Source of the DNA: Gammaproteobacteria bacterium
GTDB taxonomy: Bacteria > Pseudomonadota > Gammaproteobacteria > S012-40
DNA: 19,470 nucleotides
NCBI GenBank assembly: GCA_029879945.1
Contig: JAOUPJ010000024.1
Location: 1-19,470 of the forward strand
Reading direction: 5' to 3'
In this document: piece by piece, positions 7,578 to 15,933 of the stretch
Numbering within the stretch: the first letter of the stretch is position 1
How the letters are laid out: the number at the start of each line of letters is the position of its first letter
Notes under the pieces: generated by a model
The model's database searches: none
What the model saw: only the letters and a program-made list of their open reading frames with translations
Told to the model about the DNA's origin: nothing
Program-made: the position numbers and the translations under genes

Positions 7578-9224
7578 TTGGCGAATTCAGTAAGGTTTGA
7601 GAACGAAGCCACCATTCGCGAAGATATGGTCAAGGCCTTTTCCGTTCTGACCAGTGACATCAACGCACTGCATATGAATGAGGAAGTGGCACGTAAGACA
7701 CGTTTCCGTACGCGTATCGTGCATGGGATGTTGCCCTTTTCTCTGCTTTCGCTTTTAAACTCAGATTTTCCGGGGAAGGCGATTCGCTTTCGTACGCTAA
7801 AAACACGATTCATCAAGCCCATTCATTATGAACAGAAGGTTTTGCTTGAAGTAGACTACAATCCCTCACAAGAAGAAAAAGGCAGCTATGATTTTGTTGC
7901 CCATCTGTTCAGCTTGCCATATCGCGAAAAGGTGACTGAAATAAAGGGCAGTTTCATCCTCACTGCTTCGACGATTGATTCCCTGAAAGCTGCGGGAGCG
8001 AACCCGGCCTTGCTAACTCACGATGTTATTGAAGAAAAAAACACCTTGGAGACATTGCACGCCGGGGATGAGGCCGAGTTTGGCTTTCTCATTAACGAGG
8101 AAAAGCTTACCTTTTTTGCGCAGCAGGTTATTGATTCACTGGAGATGTTCAGGAAAACTGAAACCGTACCCTGTCGTAATCTTGTTTCCATTTTGCTATT
8201 GTCCACGATAGTGGGGATGAAAATACCGGGCCGTTATGCAACCTTCTCCAGCTTCAAAGTAGAATTTCAAAAAGATATATCAATTTCTGAACCCTTTTCG
8301 TTTCGCACCCATATCAAGCGTGTCTCCAAGGCATCCGAGGTTATCAAAACCCTATTCACCATCGAGTCTCAGGGTGAGGTGTATGCTGAAGGTCAAATTG
8401 AGTCCCTCGTAAATATGCCTCCGGTAAAAATGCTTTCTTGTGGTGAAATCAGAGAAATGGGTCACAATGATCTGGGAATCAAGGGGAGAGTGGCGCTAAT
8501 TACCGGTTCCTCCCGAGGTATCGGAGAGACCACCGCCAAACTACTTTCCATGCTGGGATGTAAAGTGGTGATCACCTATTTTAAAGGTAAGTCTGACGCT
8601 GAAGATATTGTAAATGATATCGTCAGTAATGGTGGCGAGGCGATGCTGGCCCAATGTGATGTGACGAGCGAGGAAAGTGTAGCAACTCTTTTTAAAAATA
8701 TTTCAGAAAAATTTGGTGATATCGATATTCTGGTCAATAACGCAGTAAAAGAGTTTTCGGCGCATGAAATTGAGGGTTTAAACTGGGAAGATTTCCTCGG
8801 TGAGTTGGAAGTGGCACTAAAAGGTGCCCATTTATGTAGTAAAATCGCGATCCCCGGTTTTAAGAAAAAGAATCGCGGGAAAATTATCAATCTCTCAACG
8901 ATTGCCGTCGCCAATCCACCTTCCGGGCAAGCCAAATATATATCGGCCAAGAGTGCCCTGGAAGGTTATACCAAGAGCCTGGCCAAAGATCTGGTCAAGT
9001 TTAATGTGCAAGCCAATATCGTGGTGCCCAATATGGCCGAGACGGATCTGGTTAGTTCGATTCCTTCGGCTTATCGCAGCAAAATAGCTCAGTCACGCCC
9101 CTACGGTCGCCATATTAGGCCTATCGAAGTGGCACAAAGTATCGCATTCCTGGCTTCGCCCTGGTCGGACGCAATTACTGGTCAAAAAATAGTCCTTAAT
9201 TTGGGAGAGCCTCCCTTTGCATAG
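7578..9224 (+). CDS. MaoC-like dehydratase / short-chain dehydrogenase fusion
   Basis: The 548-residue protein fuses two enzyme types. Residues about 10-140 form a MaoC or (R)-hydratase hot-dog domain: LTSDINALHMNEE supplies the catalytic D-x4-H pair (Asp27, His32), followed by RIVHGMLPFSLLS. Residues about 165-280 look like a second, degenerate hot-dog unit (FKVEFQKDISISEP ... YAEGQIESLV). Residues about 300-548 are a classical SDR of the FabG type, with TGSSRGIG (309-316), LVNNA, Ser440, and Tyr454/Lys458 of YxxxK. The likely chemistry is reversible hydration or dehydration plus keto reduction of an acyl thioester, here plausibly on the neighbouring ACP. No ketosynthase accompanies it. The start is TTG with a good AGGAGA site. 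It could instead act on acyl-CoA; substrate and direction are unknown. Confidence 0.88.
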   Translation: MANSVRFENEATIREDMVKAFSVLTSDINALHMNEEVARKTRFRTRIVHGMLPFSLLSLLNSDFPGKAIRFRTLKTRFIKPIHYEQKVLLEVDYNPSQEEKGSYDFVAHLFSLPYREKVTEIKGSFILTASTIDSLKAAGANPALLTHDVIEEKNTLETLHAGDEAEFGFLINEEKLTFFAQQVIDSLEMFRKTETVPCRNLVSILLLSTIVGMKIPGRYATFSSFKVEFQKDISISEPFSFRTHIKRVSKASEVIKTLFTIESQGEVYAEGQIESLVNMPPVKMLSCGEIREMGHNDLGIKGRVALITGSSRGIGETTAKLLSMLGCKVVITYFKGKSDAEDIVNDIVSNGGEAMLAQCDVTSEESVATLFKNISEKFGDIDILVNNAVKEFSAHEIEGLNWEDFLGELEVALKGAHLCSKIAIPGFKKKNRGKIINLSTIAVANPPSGQAKYISAKSALEGYTKSLAKDLVKFNVQANIVVPNMAETDLVSSIPSAYRSKIAQSRPYGRHIRPIEVAQSIAFLASPWSDAITGQKIVLNLGEPPFA

Positions 9225-9244
9225 AAAAAGGGCTAAACAATAAT

Positions 9245-10375
9245 ATGAGCAAGAAAAAAATTAACGTTCTACAGATTATGGATAAATGCGCCATCCGTGG
9301 TTCACCCATACATGGGGTATCTCGTCTACTACTCACATGGTGGCCTGGGTTTGAAAACACAGACTATCGATTTTATTTAGCAGTGCTACGCGGTGGACAC
9401 GGAACCTGTGATGTGTTCACGGCAATCGGGGTAGACGTGCACGATTTGGGTCGTAGCAAAGTGGATCCGCGTACCATCACCAGTATCACCAAGCTGATCA
9501 AGAAACTGGATATCGATATTCTCCATCTGCATGGCTATGGCGCGACGACATTTGGTCGAATTGCCGGAAAGCTGGCTGGCTGTAAGGTGATAGTCCATGA
9601 ACATATGGTGGATGAAGGCATTCCATTTTATCAGCGCATGGTAGACAAGCTACTTTCTCCCCTAACCGACAAGGGTTTGGCAATCTCTAATGCGGTGAAA
9701 GCGTTTATGATAGATAAACGTGGTATCTCCGCGTCTAAAATGCAGGTGCTCTATAACACGATTCCGGAAAAATATTTTGTTGAGGTGACGTCCGAAGAAA
9801 AAGAAAGGACTCGAAAAAAATATGCGCTCTCAGCCTCGAAACGTTACGTGGGAATTGTGGGCCGCTTGGATCTGATTAAAGGGCAGAACTACTTTCTGGA
9901 CGCCGTGCTAGCGTTACGGGATCGATTCGACGATGTGGAATATTTGCTCATTGGAGATGGTGAACTACGTCCGCAATTGGAAGGCTTTGTGAAAGAAAAT
10001 CAACTGGGTGACTGCGTCAGGTTCCTGGGCCATTGTGAAGACGTGCTCCCTCTGATTTCTTTGCTGGATATCTTTGTAAGCGCCTCGATTTCAGAGGGTT
10101 TTGGAATGGCCCATGCGGAAGCGATGGCGCAACGAAAACCCATTGTCGCTACGGCGGTAGGTGGGGTCCCTGAGCTAATAACCGAAAATGTTTCAGGTCT
10201 ATTGGTGCCTCCTCATGACCCAACGTCCATGGCAGGGGCCATCGCTACCTTACTTGATGATGGAAAGAAGGCCCAGATGCTGGCTAATAACGCTTACCAA
10301 TCCTGCAAACAGGATTTTACGACACCACGTACTGTGAAAGAGCTCAGTGATGTCTATCGGCAATTACTCAGCTAG
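9245..10375 (+). CDS. Glycosyltransferase family 4 protein
   Basis: The 376-residue protein is a GT-B glycosyltransferase of family GT4. The N-terminal half contains LDIDILHLHGYGATTFGRIAGK and VHEHMVDEG, typical acceptor-side strands. The donor-binding half begins near residue 200 with GIVGRLDLIKGQNYFLDA (conserved Arg and Lys). It carries an intact E-x7-E motif, Glu284 and Glu292, in SEGFGMAHAEAMAQ, followed by ATAVGGVPELI. It is likely a retaining enzyme adding a sugar to the lipid-linked glycan in the cytoplasm. It starts 20 nt after the MaoC-SDR gene and precedes the flippase gene by 56 nt, the largest gap in the operon. The sugar and linkage are not predictable. Confidence 0.92.
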   Translation: MSKKKINVLQIMDKCAIRGSPIHGVSRLLLTWWPGFENTDYRFYLAVLRGGHGTCDVFTAIGVDVHDLGRSKVDPRTITSITKLIKKLDIDILHLHGYGATTFGRIAGKLAGCKVIVHEHMVDEGIPFYQRMVDKLLSPLTDKGLAISNAVKAFMIDKRGISASKMQVLYNTIPEKYFVEVTSEEKERTRKKYALSASKRYVGIVGRLDLIKGQNYFLDAVLALRDRFDDVEYLLIGDGELRPQLEGFVKENQLGDCVRFLGHCEDVLPLISLLDIFVSASISEGFGMAHAEAMAQRKPIVATAVGGVPELITENVSGLLVPPHDPTSMAGAIATLLDDGKKAQMLANNAYQSCKQDFTTPRTVKELSDVYRQLLS

Positions 10376-10431
10376 GTACGAATCTGGTTTCGAAATTTAC
10401 TATAGAAAACGATAAAACATAGCAAACAGAA

Positions 10432-11934
10432 ATGAAAAACTATAAAACACTGTTTGGCTCCAGTATCGCAGTTTTTCTGGGACTGATCGTTCGTATCATA
10501 CTGGTGATGCTGTTTGAACTTCTCGCCGCGCGTTACCTGGGACCAGAAGAATACGGTATCTACTCGTTTGTCTTCACAATTGCCATAGTCTTGTCTGCCT
10601 TGCCTACGCTGGGTCTGGTTCAATCCAGTCGACGTTTTATCGCACTCTACTATAACCAACAAAAACAGGGCTACGCAAAAGGTGTAGTTCGTTTGTGCAA
10701 CGCCTGGTCCATCGGTGCTGGTGTGTTTATCGTTGGTCTATGTTTTCTATTCGCGGATATGGCGAGAGAATATCTGAATGCCGATGAGAAGACACTCTCA
10801 CTTTTACTTCTGATGGTGTTTATTGTCCCCTTTTTCGCCCATCGGAGATTAGCGATTTCGATCTTTAGTGGATTTAAACAGACTGCCAACAAGGTCATGC
10901 TGGAGGACTTTGCTGAACCCATTGTTCGGATTCTGGCGGTGTCTGCTTTGATTTTTGTTGGGGGCACACTCACCGATTTCACCTTGTTTACCCTGGTTGG
11001 ATATAGCTTGCTTGGTGGTCTGTCCGTATTTCTGGTCTGGCGCACGACCGTTTCAGCGATCGCCAAAGACACTAATACATCGTTGGAGTGGAAGGTGTTT
11101 TTGGGTTTTAGTTCAACCATGGTCATTACGGAACTGGTGGAACTCATACTGACCTGGATGGACATCATCATGTTAGGGATGTTTTCCAGCGATGCACAAA
11201 TTGGATTTTTCCGTTCTGCATTGCAACCGGCCATGCTGGCTTCCGTGATTCTAACCAGCTTTTCATTCATCTATATGCCCCTTGCCACCGAGTTTTATGG
11301 CGAGAAAAAGCAGGACGAATGGAAAGACCTGAATAATCTGATATCGATCTGGTCCATGTCTTTGGCGTTTCCGGTAAGTATTGTCTGCATTTTCTATCCG
11401 GGCGCGGTCATAGAAATATTGTTTGGCGAGCAGTTTCTGCCGGCCGTTGAAGTCCTCAGAGTCTTAGCAATTTCCTACATTTTTCACTCATCCTGTGGGT
11501 TTACGGGCTTGAATTTGATAATTGGTGACAAGTCCAAGACGCAAATGGTAGGAAAGGTCTTGTCACTAATACTGCATGCCGTTCTGAACATGTTTCTCAT
11601 CCCAGAACTCGGTGCACTTGGAGCTGCCTGGGCTGTTCTCATATCAGTGATTTTTTCAAATTTGTATAATCTATACTGGGTGAATCGCTATTTCTCATTT
11701 CATCCTTTTGATAAGCGATACACGGGACTTTTATTCCTAAACTTGGGGATAGCATTTCTGAGTTTTGTCACTCTGGAGGCGCTTTCATTGCCCGGTTTTG
11801 TTTGTATACTGCTAATGGCCGGGGTTCACCTACCGCTCTTGGCCCTGCTTTCTCTAAAAATGGGTTTGGTGGAAAGGTCTTCATTATTGGTGTTTGTAGA
11901 CTGGGTAAAACAGGTGAGGAAATCGAAGTCGTGA
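10432..11934 (+). CDS. Wzx-like polysaccharide flippase (MOP superfamily)
   Basis: The 500-residue protein is strongly hydrophobic throughout, consistent with 12-14 membrane helices. It begins with the hallmark of polysaccharide-family MOP exporters: an early helix followed by ELLAARYLGPEEYGIYSFVFT, then LPTLGLVQSSRRF. Wzx proteins move undecaprenyl-linked oligosaccharide repeat units from the cytoplasmic to the periplasmic leaflet. This is the only transport protein in the window. No Wzy, Wzz, Wza or ABC exporter is beside it, so polymerisation and outer-membrane export must be encoded elsewhere. Its TGA stop shares a base with the ATG of the next gene (TGATG at 11932-11936), so the two are probably translationally coupled. 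Confidence 0.92.
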   Translation: MKNYKTLFGSSIAVFLGLIVRIILVMLFELLAARYLGPEEYGIYSFVFTIAIVLSALPTLGLVQSSRRFIALYYNQQKQGYAKGVVRLCNAWSIGAGVFIVGLCFLFADMAREYLNADEKTLSLLLLMVFIVPFFAHRRLAISIFSGFKQTANKVMLEDFAEPIVRILAVSALIFVGGTLTDFTLFTLVGYSLLGGLSVFLVWRTTVSAIAKDTNTSLEWKVFLGFSSTMVITELVELILTWMDIIMLGMFSSDAQIGFFRSALQPAMLASVILTSFSFIYMPLATEFYGEKKQDEWKDLNNLISIWSMSLAFPVSIVCIFYPGAVIEILFGEQFLPAVEVLRVLAISYIFHSSCGFTGLNLIIGDKSKTQMVGKVLSLILHAVLNMFLIPELGALGAAWAVLISVIFSNLYNLYWVNRYFSFHPFDKRYTGLLFLNLGIAFLSFVTLEALSLPGFVCILLMAGVHLPLLALLSLKMGLVERSSLLVFVDWVKQVRKSKS

Positions 11935-13280
11935 TGTGGCCTAGGCAGTTTCTTGAAGATCTTTTTAGCTTGTTCAACGAAAAAAAACAAGAAGTCGTTC
12001 TAATGCGCAGCTACGACTGGTTGGCTGGTAAGGCTGAAGGAGATATCGATCTACTTGTCAGGCTGGACATGCGTGTTAGCGTGATAGAGTCGGTTGAGGA
12101 ATTTGCGAACCGGGAAAAATGGCAAATTGTGTATAAGGACAAGGACGCCAATCACACCCATATTGTATTGTTTCAAGGAGACGAGTCTGCGATTCGTTCG
12201 GTACATCTTGATGTGCAACACTATCTGGGCCGAAAAGGATTTTACTATAGCTCCATCGAGCAAGTGACACATTGTACCCGCAAAGAAAATCACATTCGAA
12301 TTCAAGACGGTGTGGACGAGATTTATGCCTTGCTACTACACGTTTTACTTGATAAGGATAAAGTAAAACCGTTTTACCGTGACGTTATAACAAAATTTAA
12401 CAGCGGAGACTTGGAGCGGAAGTTAGAGAAAGAGTTGGGCAAGAATCAGGCTCGCGCTATTGTACAGTGGAAGGAAGCCGGCTTACCCGATTCAGATCTT
12501 GAGCCGCTGAAAAAAAAGTTGCGGCTCAGATTGAAAGGACGTTATCTGAGAAACCGCCTAGTTCCTCGTCTACATAAAGTTCGCAGAGTCAGTCGCTATC
12601 TTACCTCTTCAAAGGGGGTGTTAATCGCGGCGCTAGGACCCGATGGTTCAGGCAAAAGCACGGTTGTGGAGGGGATTGAACAAACATTGTCTCTAGGTGC
12701 CTACCCCATTCAAGTGGTATACATGGGAAAAAGGGATACATTTTTACCGACCAGTCATCTGATCCGTTGGTATTTTAAGCGGAAAAAAATGAAGAAGGGT
12801 AATCGTTCTTCGGAGCCAGAAATTCATGATTTACCCGTCGAAAACAAAAAGAATTCATTTTCCTCAAAGATAATAGAAATACTGGGTCTGACCAATTGGT
12901 TTTTGGAACAATGGGCGCGGTATCTAGTGGAAATCAGGCCTGTGTTGGCGCAGGGTGGTGTAGTATTGTGTGATCGCTTTATCTATGATCTTGCTGACCG
13001 TAATCGCGGAAGCGTGGTTTATTCTAAGCTGTTTTTGAAATTTCTTGTGACCTTCTTTCCAGTACCAAATAGTACCTATTTTTTCTGGGAAAGTCCGGAG
13101 GTTTTGTATGAACGAAAGAAAGAAAATACGATCGCCCGGAATGAATTTCTTATCGAAAACTATCGGGCAATACTCTCACAAATTCCAAACTCCGCAGAAG
13201 TACGGACCAATATTCCACCAGAGAATATCATTAATAAGGTCTCAATCGAAGTCGCAAACAAAATGGCATCACGATGGTAG
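11934..13280 (+). CDS. Nucleotidyltransferase-like / thymidylate-kinase-like fusion protein
   Basis: This 448-residue protein has an N-terminal part (about 1-200) with GDIDLLV (Gly36-Val42). That resembles the metal-binding GS...DxD motif of nucleotidyltransferases. The C-terminal part is a P-loop kinase of the thymidylate kinase type. It has Walker A GPDGSGKST (235-243), a CDRFIYD motif (Asp347, Arg348) like the DR(Y/F) motif of dTMP kinases, and a late STYFFWESPEVLYERKK segment like the kinase LID region. Related proteins occur in polysaccharide clusters and are probably not housekeeping dTMP kinases; phosphorylation of a glycan or precursor is a reasonable guess. The ATG at 11934 overlaps the flippase stop, with AGGTGAGGA upstream. 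An open frame extends back to 11802, but that part lies over the flippase and is not favoured. Confidence 0.8.
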   Translation: MWPRQFLEDLFSLFNEKKQEVVLMRSYDWLAGKAEGDIDLLVRLDMRVSVIESVEEFANREKWQIVYKDKDANHTHIVLFQGDESAIRSVHLDVQHYLGRKGFYYSSIEQVTHCTRKENHIRIQDGVDEIYALLLHVLLDKDKVKPFYRDVITKFNSGDLERKLEKELGKNQARAIVQWKEAGLPDSDLEPLKKKLRLRLKGRYLRNRLVPRLHKVRRVSRYLTSSKGVLIAALGPDGSGKSTVVEGIEQTLSLGAYPIQVVYMGKRDTFLPTSHLIRWYFKRKKMKKGNRSSEPEIHDLPVENKKNSFSSKIIEILGLTNWFLEQWARYLVEIRPVLAQGGVVLCDRFIYDLADRNRGSVVYSKLFLKFLVTFFPVPNSTYFFWESPEVLYERKKENTIARNEFLIENYRAILSQIPNSAEVRTNIPPENIINKVSIEVANKMASRW

Positions 13281-14752
13281 ATCTGCAAAAAACGGGGTGG
13301 CCTATATTCCTGCCGGATAAAAAAGATCTGAATATCTATTTCTCCACTGCGTCGCTGCAGGTGCTTTTGTCAGACAGTTTGCAAAAGCAAGATATTGCGT
13401 TTCAAACAGAGCCGACTAGTAAATGGGACTGCATTCTGCTTGATGAAACGGCAGGGTCCACCACACTTTCCCAGGATGTTATCGGCAATCTAAACCCTGA
13501 TGGAATGATTATTTCCATAGAAAATTCTACTAATACTAAAGATAAAGATATTCGACAAAAATTTTCCAAGATTGGTGCGGAATACGTGTCTAGTTTGAAT
13601 GTGGAAGGGGAAGCCCTGGTCGATACGGGAATGGAATGGGTTATACAAATACCCAGGACAGGGAAGCTGGATTTTTTGCGTAGTGAGCTAAAAAAGCTGG
13701 GATTGAAGCAAAACGCAGGTACTCAATCTTTGGCTATTTGGAGCTTGGATTCGACGCGAATATGGATCAACAGGCTAATCGATAGTCTGATCAATCAAGG
13801 CTTGCTGCGGGGACCTGTCGCTATCGGACGAGTAGACAAAATGCGCACGGGCAATACGATAATTCAGATCAAAGATGCGTCGGAATGCCGCTTTGCGCTT
13901 AAAGTGCTGGATAGCAAGAGTCAGCAGGCGGATGATAGCAGCAAGTTTGAGTCACTATGCCGATTACTGGAAAGACAGAACGTCCCTGCTGAGATTAAAG
14001 GCGTAATTCCCAGGATGATTCAGGCCTCGGATTACAAGGGAGTCCCCTATCAACTGGAGACATGGACAGAGGGTAGGCCCGCATCGGCCTATTTCTACTA
14101 TCCCAAAAGGCGAGAGGCGATAATAGACAAGGCTGTGGACTGGTCTATTTTATTGCAGGATGATACGCGGATCGAGTCAGAGAATTGTAGACTGGATCTG
14201 AGTTTTGTTCAGAAAGTTCTCTCATTCTACTGTGAGCAGAAAGAGCAGAAAGAAACTCTCTCCCAAACCCTACATGATTTTGTTGAGACTCAGTTATCCA
14301 GATTTCCCTGCAAGCCCAACTTTTTTCATGGTGACTATTGGGTTGCAAATATTTTGGTAGACGAATCCAATAAGATTCGAGGTGTAGTAGACTGGGAATA
14401 TTCCCAGGAACAAAGTTTTCCCATGTTGGACATTTTCCATCTACTATTTCATCGGAAGACGCTATTTGGTAAATTTTCTCCCTGGGGGGAGCTGGAATTG
14501 GCTCTTGGTGGAAAAATTGAAGCGAGAAACCACCAAAGAATATTTAATAGCCTGGATAGACTGGGAATCGACAGGAGCCTGCTTTTCTGCTTACTAGTGG
14601 TCTATTGGTTAATCTATCTTGATACACGGTATGAGATTATGATCGGAAACAGTGGCTGGTACGAATCCGCCTTCCTTCATATTTATACAATGCTCGCAAA
14701 TCAGAGTGATCACGATTGGTATCGGATCAGCCAGAAATTGTCTCAGTCATAA
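13274..14752 (+). CDS. APH-family phosphotransferase with extra N-terminal domain
   Basis: The 492-residue protein has a C-terminal kinase-like domain (about 175-492) of the aminoglycoside/choline phosphotransferase fold. The N-lobe includes RFALKVL (Lys210, ATP phosphate contact). The Brenner motif HGDYWVANIL gives His352, the catalytic Asp354 and Asn359, and VDWEYS gives the metal-binding Asp373. All key residues are present, so it is probably active. The first 170 residues are an added domain. A WDCILLDET ... LNPDGMIISIEN stretch there recalls a Rossmann/methyltransferase-like fold without a clear SAM loop. It overlaps the preceding kinase-like gene by 7 nt. Sugar, lipid-linked glycan or a small-molecule alcohol could be the phosphate acceptor. 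Antibiotic resistance is unlikely from the context. Confidence 0.85.
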   Translation: MVDLQKTGWPIFLPDKKDLNIYFSTASLQVLLSDSLQKQDIAFQTEPTSKWDCILLDETAGSTTLSQDVIGNLNPDGMIISIENSTNTKDKDIRQKFSKIGAEYVSSLNVEGEALVDTGMEWVIQIPRTGKLDFLRSELKKLGLKQNAGTQSLAIWSLDSTRIWINRLIDSLINQGLLRGPVAIGRVDKMRTGNTIIQIKDASECRFALKVLDSKSQQADDSSKFESLCRLLERQNVPAEIKGVIPRMIQASDYKGVPYQLETWTEGRPASAYFYYPKRREAIIDKAVDWSILLQDDTRIESENCRLDLSFVQKVLSFYCEQKEQKETLSQTLHDFVETQLSRFPCKPNFFHGDYWVANILVDESNKIRGVVDWEYSQEQSFPMLDIFHLLFHRKTLFGKFSPWGELELALGGKIEARNHQRIFNSLDRLGIDRSLLFCLLVVYWLIYLDTRYEIMIGNSGWYESAFLHIYTMLANQSDHDWYRISQKLSQS

Positions 14753-14763
14753 GTCTTATAAAC

Positions 14764-15933
14764 ATGATTACTAAAAGTATTAAAAAAAATCTTCCCGAGT
14801 TAAAGGCCTTTTTATCCCTTTCCATGCCCCAGTTTGTATATCGAATCCGACGATTTAAAGATATACCGGTTTTTTGCTTTCACTCAGCGCACTATGAGCA
14901 ACTCAAAAAGATATTAGAATTTTTGAAGGAAAATAGATATCAGACATTGAATAGTGAGGAGTTAGCACAACGTCTACATGATCCGAACTACAAGAACAAT
15001 GGCCGAGATATCGTTTTGACCTTTGATGACGGAATGGGAACTGTGTGGTCTGTCGCTATGCCCTTACTAGAAGAGTATAGGCAGAAAATTGTTTTGTTTG
15101 TGCTGCCGGGTTTAACTCCCGAGGGAAAACCTGGCAAGACTGTTGCCGATAATCTGGATGAAGATAACAGAGAGTTGGTGTTAAATCGCGATTACCTGGG
15201 TGAACCTTTGTGTAATTGGTCCGAGTTGGAAGCAATGCATAAGAGCGGGCTAGTCGATATCCAGTCCCATGGAATGTATCACATGCTAGTCTCTACCAGT
15301 AATCGTATCGTGGAATTTATACATCCAGATTTCAATACCAATCTCTATGGAAATATTCATATCCCCGGTTATAACATAAAAGGGGATTCGAATGGGCTTT
15401 GCCGCGATTTTGTGCTGGGTCATCCCGTCTATGAAAGTGCACCCCGCTTGAGGGGAGTGCCTCGTTATAAAGATAAGACGGAGCTTCGACTAATGTGTGC
15501 CGAGCACGTTGCGAAAAACGGAGGAAAGGGCTTTTTTAGCAATAATCATTGGCGTGAAGAGCTGAATGCTTTGGTAGCAGAAATTGTCCCGTCAGATCAA
15601 TTTGAATCGGAGGAAGAAGTCGAAAGAGAAATGCGATTTGAGCTGACCGAGTCAAAGAGGATGTTGGAAGATCGTTTAGGAAAAGCGGTCTCGCATTTTT
15701 GCTTTCCCTGGTTTGACTACTGCCCTAAGAGCGCTGAATTGGCCAAGCAGGCTGGTTATGAAACCTTACACGTGGGTCTGGAAGACAAGACCAGTGGTCT
15801 AAGTAAAGACCGATATCCTACCTTGATAAAACGCATGCAGGAAGAGTATACCCTGAATCTTCCTGGCAAGGGTGGCATTTCGCTACTCGGTGTATTCAAA
15901 CAAAAACTCAATAAAAAGGGCGCGGCATTGTAG
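14764..15933 (+). CDS. Polysaccharide deacetylase-family protein, cytoplasmic
   Basis: The 389-residue protein contains the NodB-type catalytic motifs. TFDDG (86-90, with Asp88/Asp89 as base and metal ligand) is the first, and SHGMYH (Ser168, His169, His173) supplies the metal-binding histidines. FCFPWFDY plays the part of the later motif 3 strand. The N-terminal FCFHSAHYEQLKKILEFLKEN corresponds to the usual start of the barrel. An insertion of about 130 residues between the second and third motifs makes it longer than a minimal NodB domain. No signal peptide or membrane anchor is visible, so it would act in the cytoplasm, on a nucleotide sugar or lipid-linked glycan before flipping. ATG at 14764 is preferred over an in-frame TTG at 14716 inside the preceding gene. 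It is the last gene of the operon. Confidence 0.85.
   Translation: MITKSIKKNLPELKAFLSLSMPQFVYRIRRFKDIPVFCFHSAHYEQLKKILEFLKENRYQTLNSEELAQRLHDPNYKNNGRDIVLTFDDGMGTVWSVAMPLLEEYRQKIVLFVLPGLTPEGKPGKTVADNLDEDNRELVLNRDYLGEPLCNWSELEAMHKSGLVDIQSHGMYHMLVSTSNRIVEFIHPDFNTNLYGNIHIPGYNIKGDSNGLCRDFVLGHPVYESAPRLRGVPRYKDKTELRLMCAEHVAKNGGKGFFSNNHWREELNALVAEIVPSDQFESEEEVEREMRFELTESKRMLEDRLGKAVSHFCFPWFDYCPKSAELAKQAGYETLHVGLEDKTSGLSKDRYPTLIKRMQEEYTLNLPGKGGISLLGVFKQKLNKKGAAL

Noticed and set aside
10671..11270. 199-residue open frame on the - strand
   Set aside because: It lies wholly inside the flippase gene, shows no recognisable domain, and its sequence reads as the complement of membrane-protein codons.
11802..11933. 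Upstream extension of the nucleotidyltransferase/kinase fusion
   Set aside because: The added 44 residues overlap the flippase frame and resemble no domain; the ATG at 11934 with AGGTGAGGA upstream and the TGATG junction is a better start.
13274..14752. Antibiotic resistance by aminoglycoside phosphorylation
   Set aside because: Although the fold matches APH enzymes, the extra N-terminal domain and overlap with polysaccharide genes make a glycan-related role more likely.
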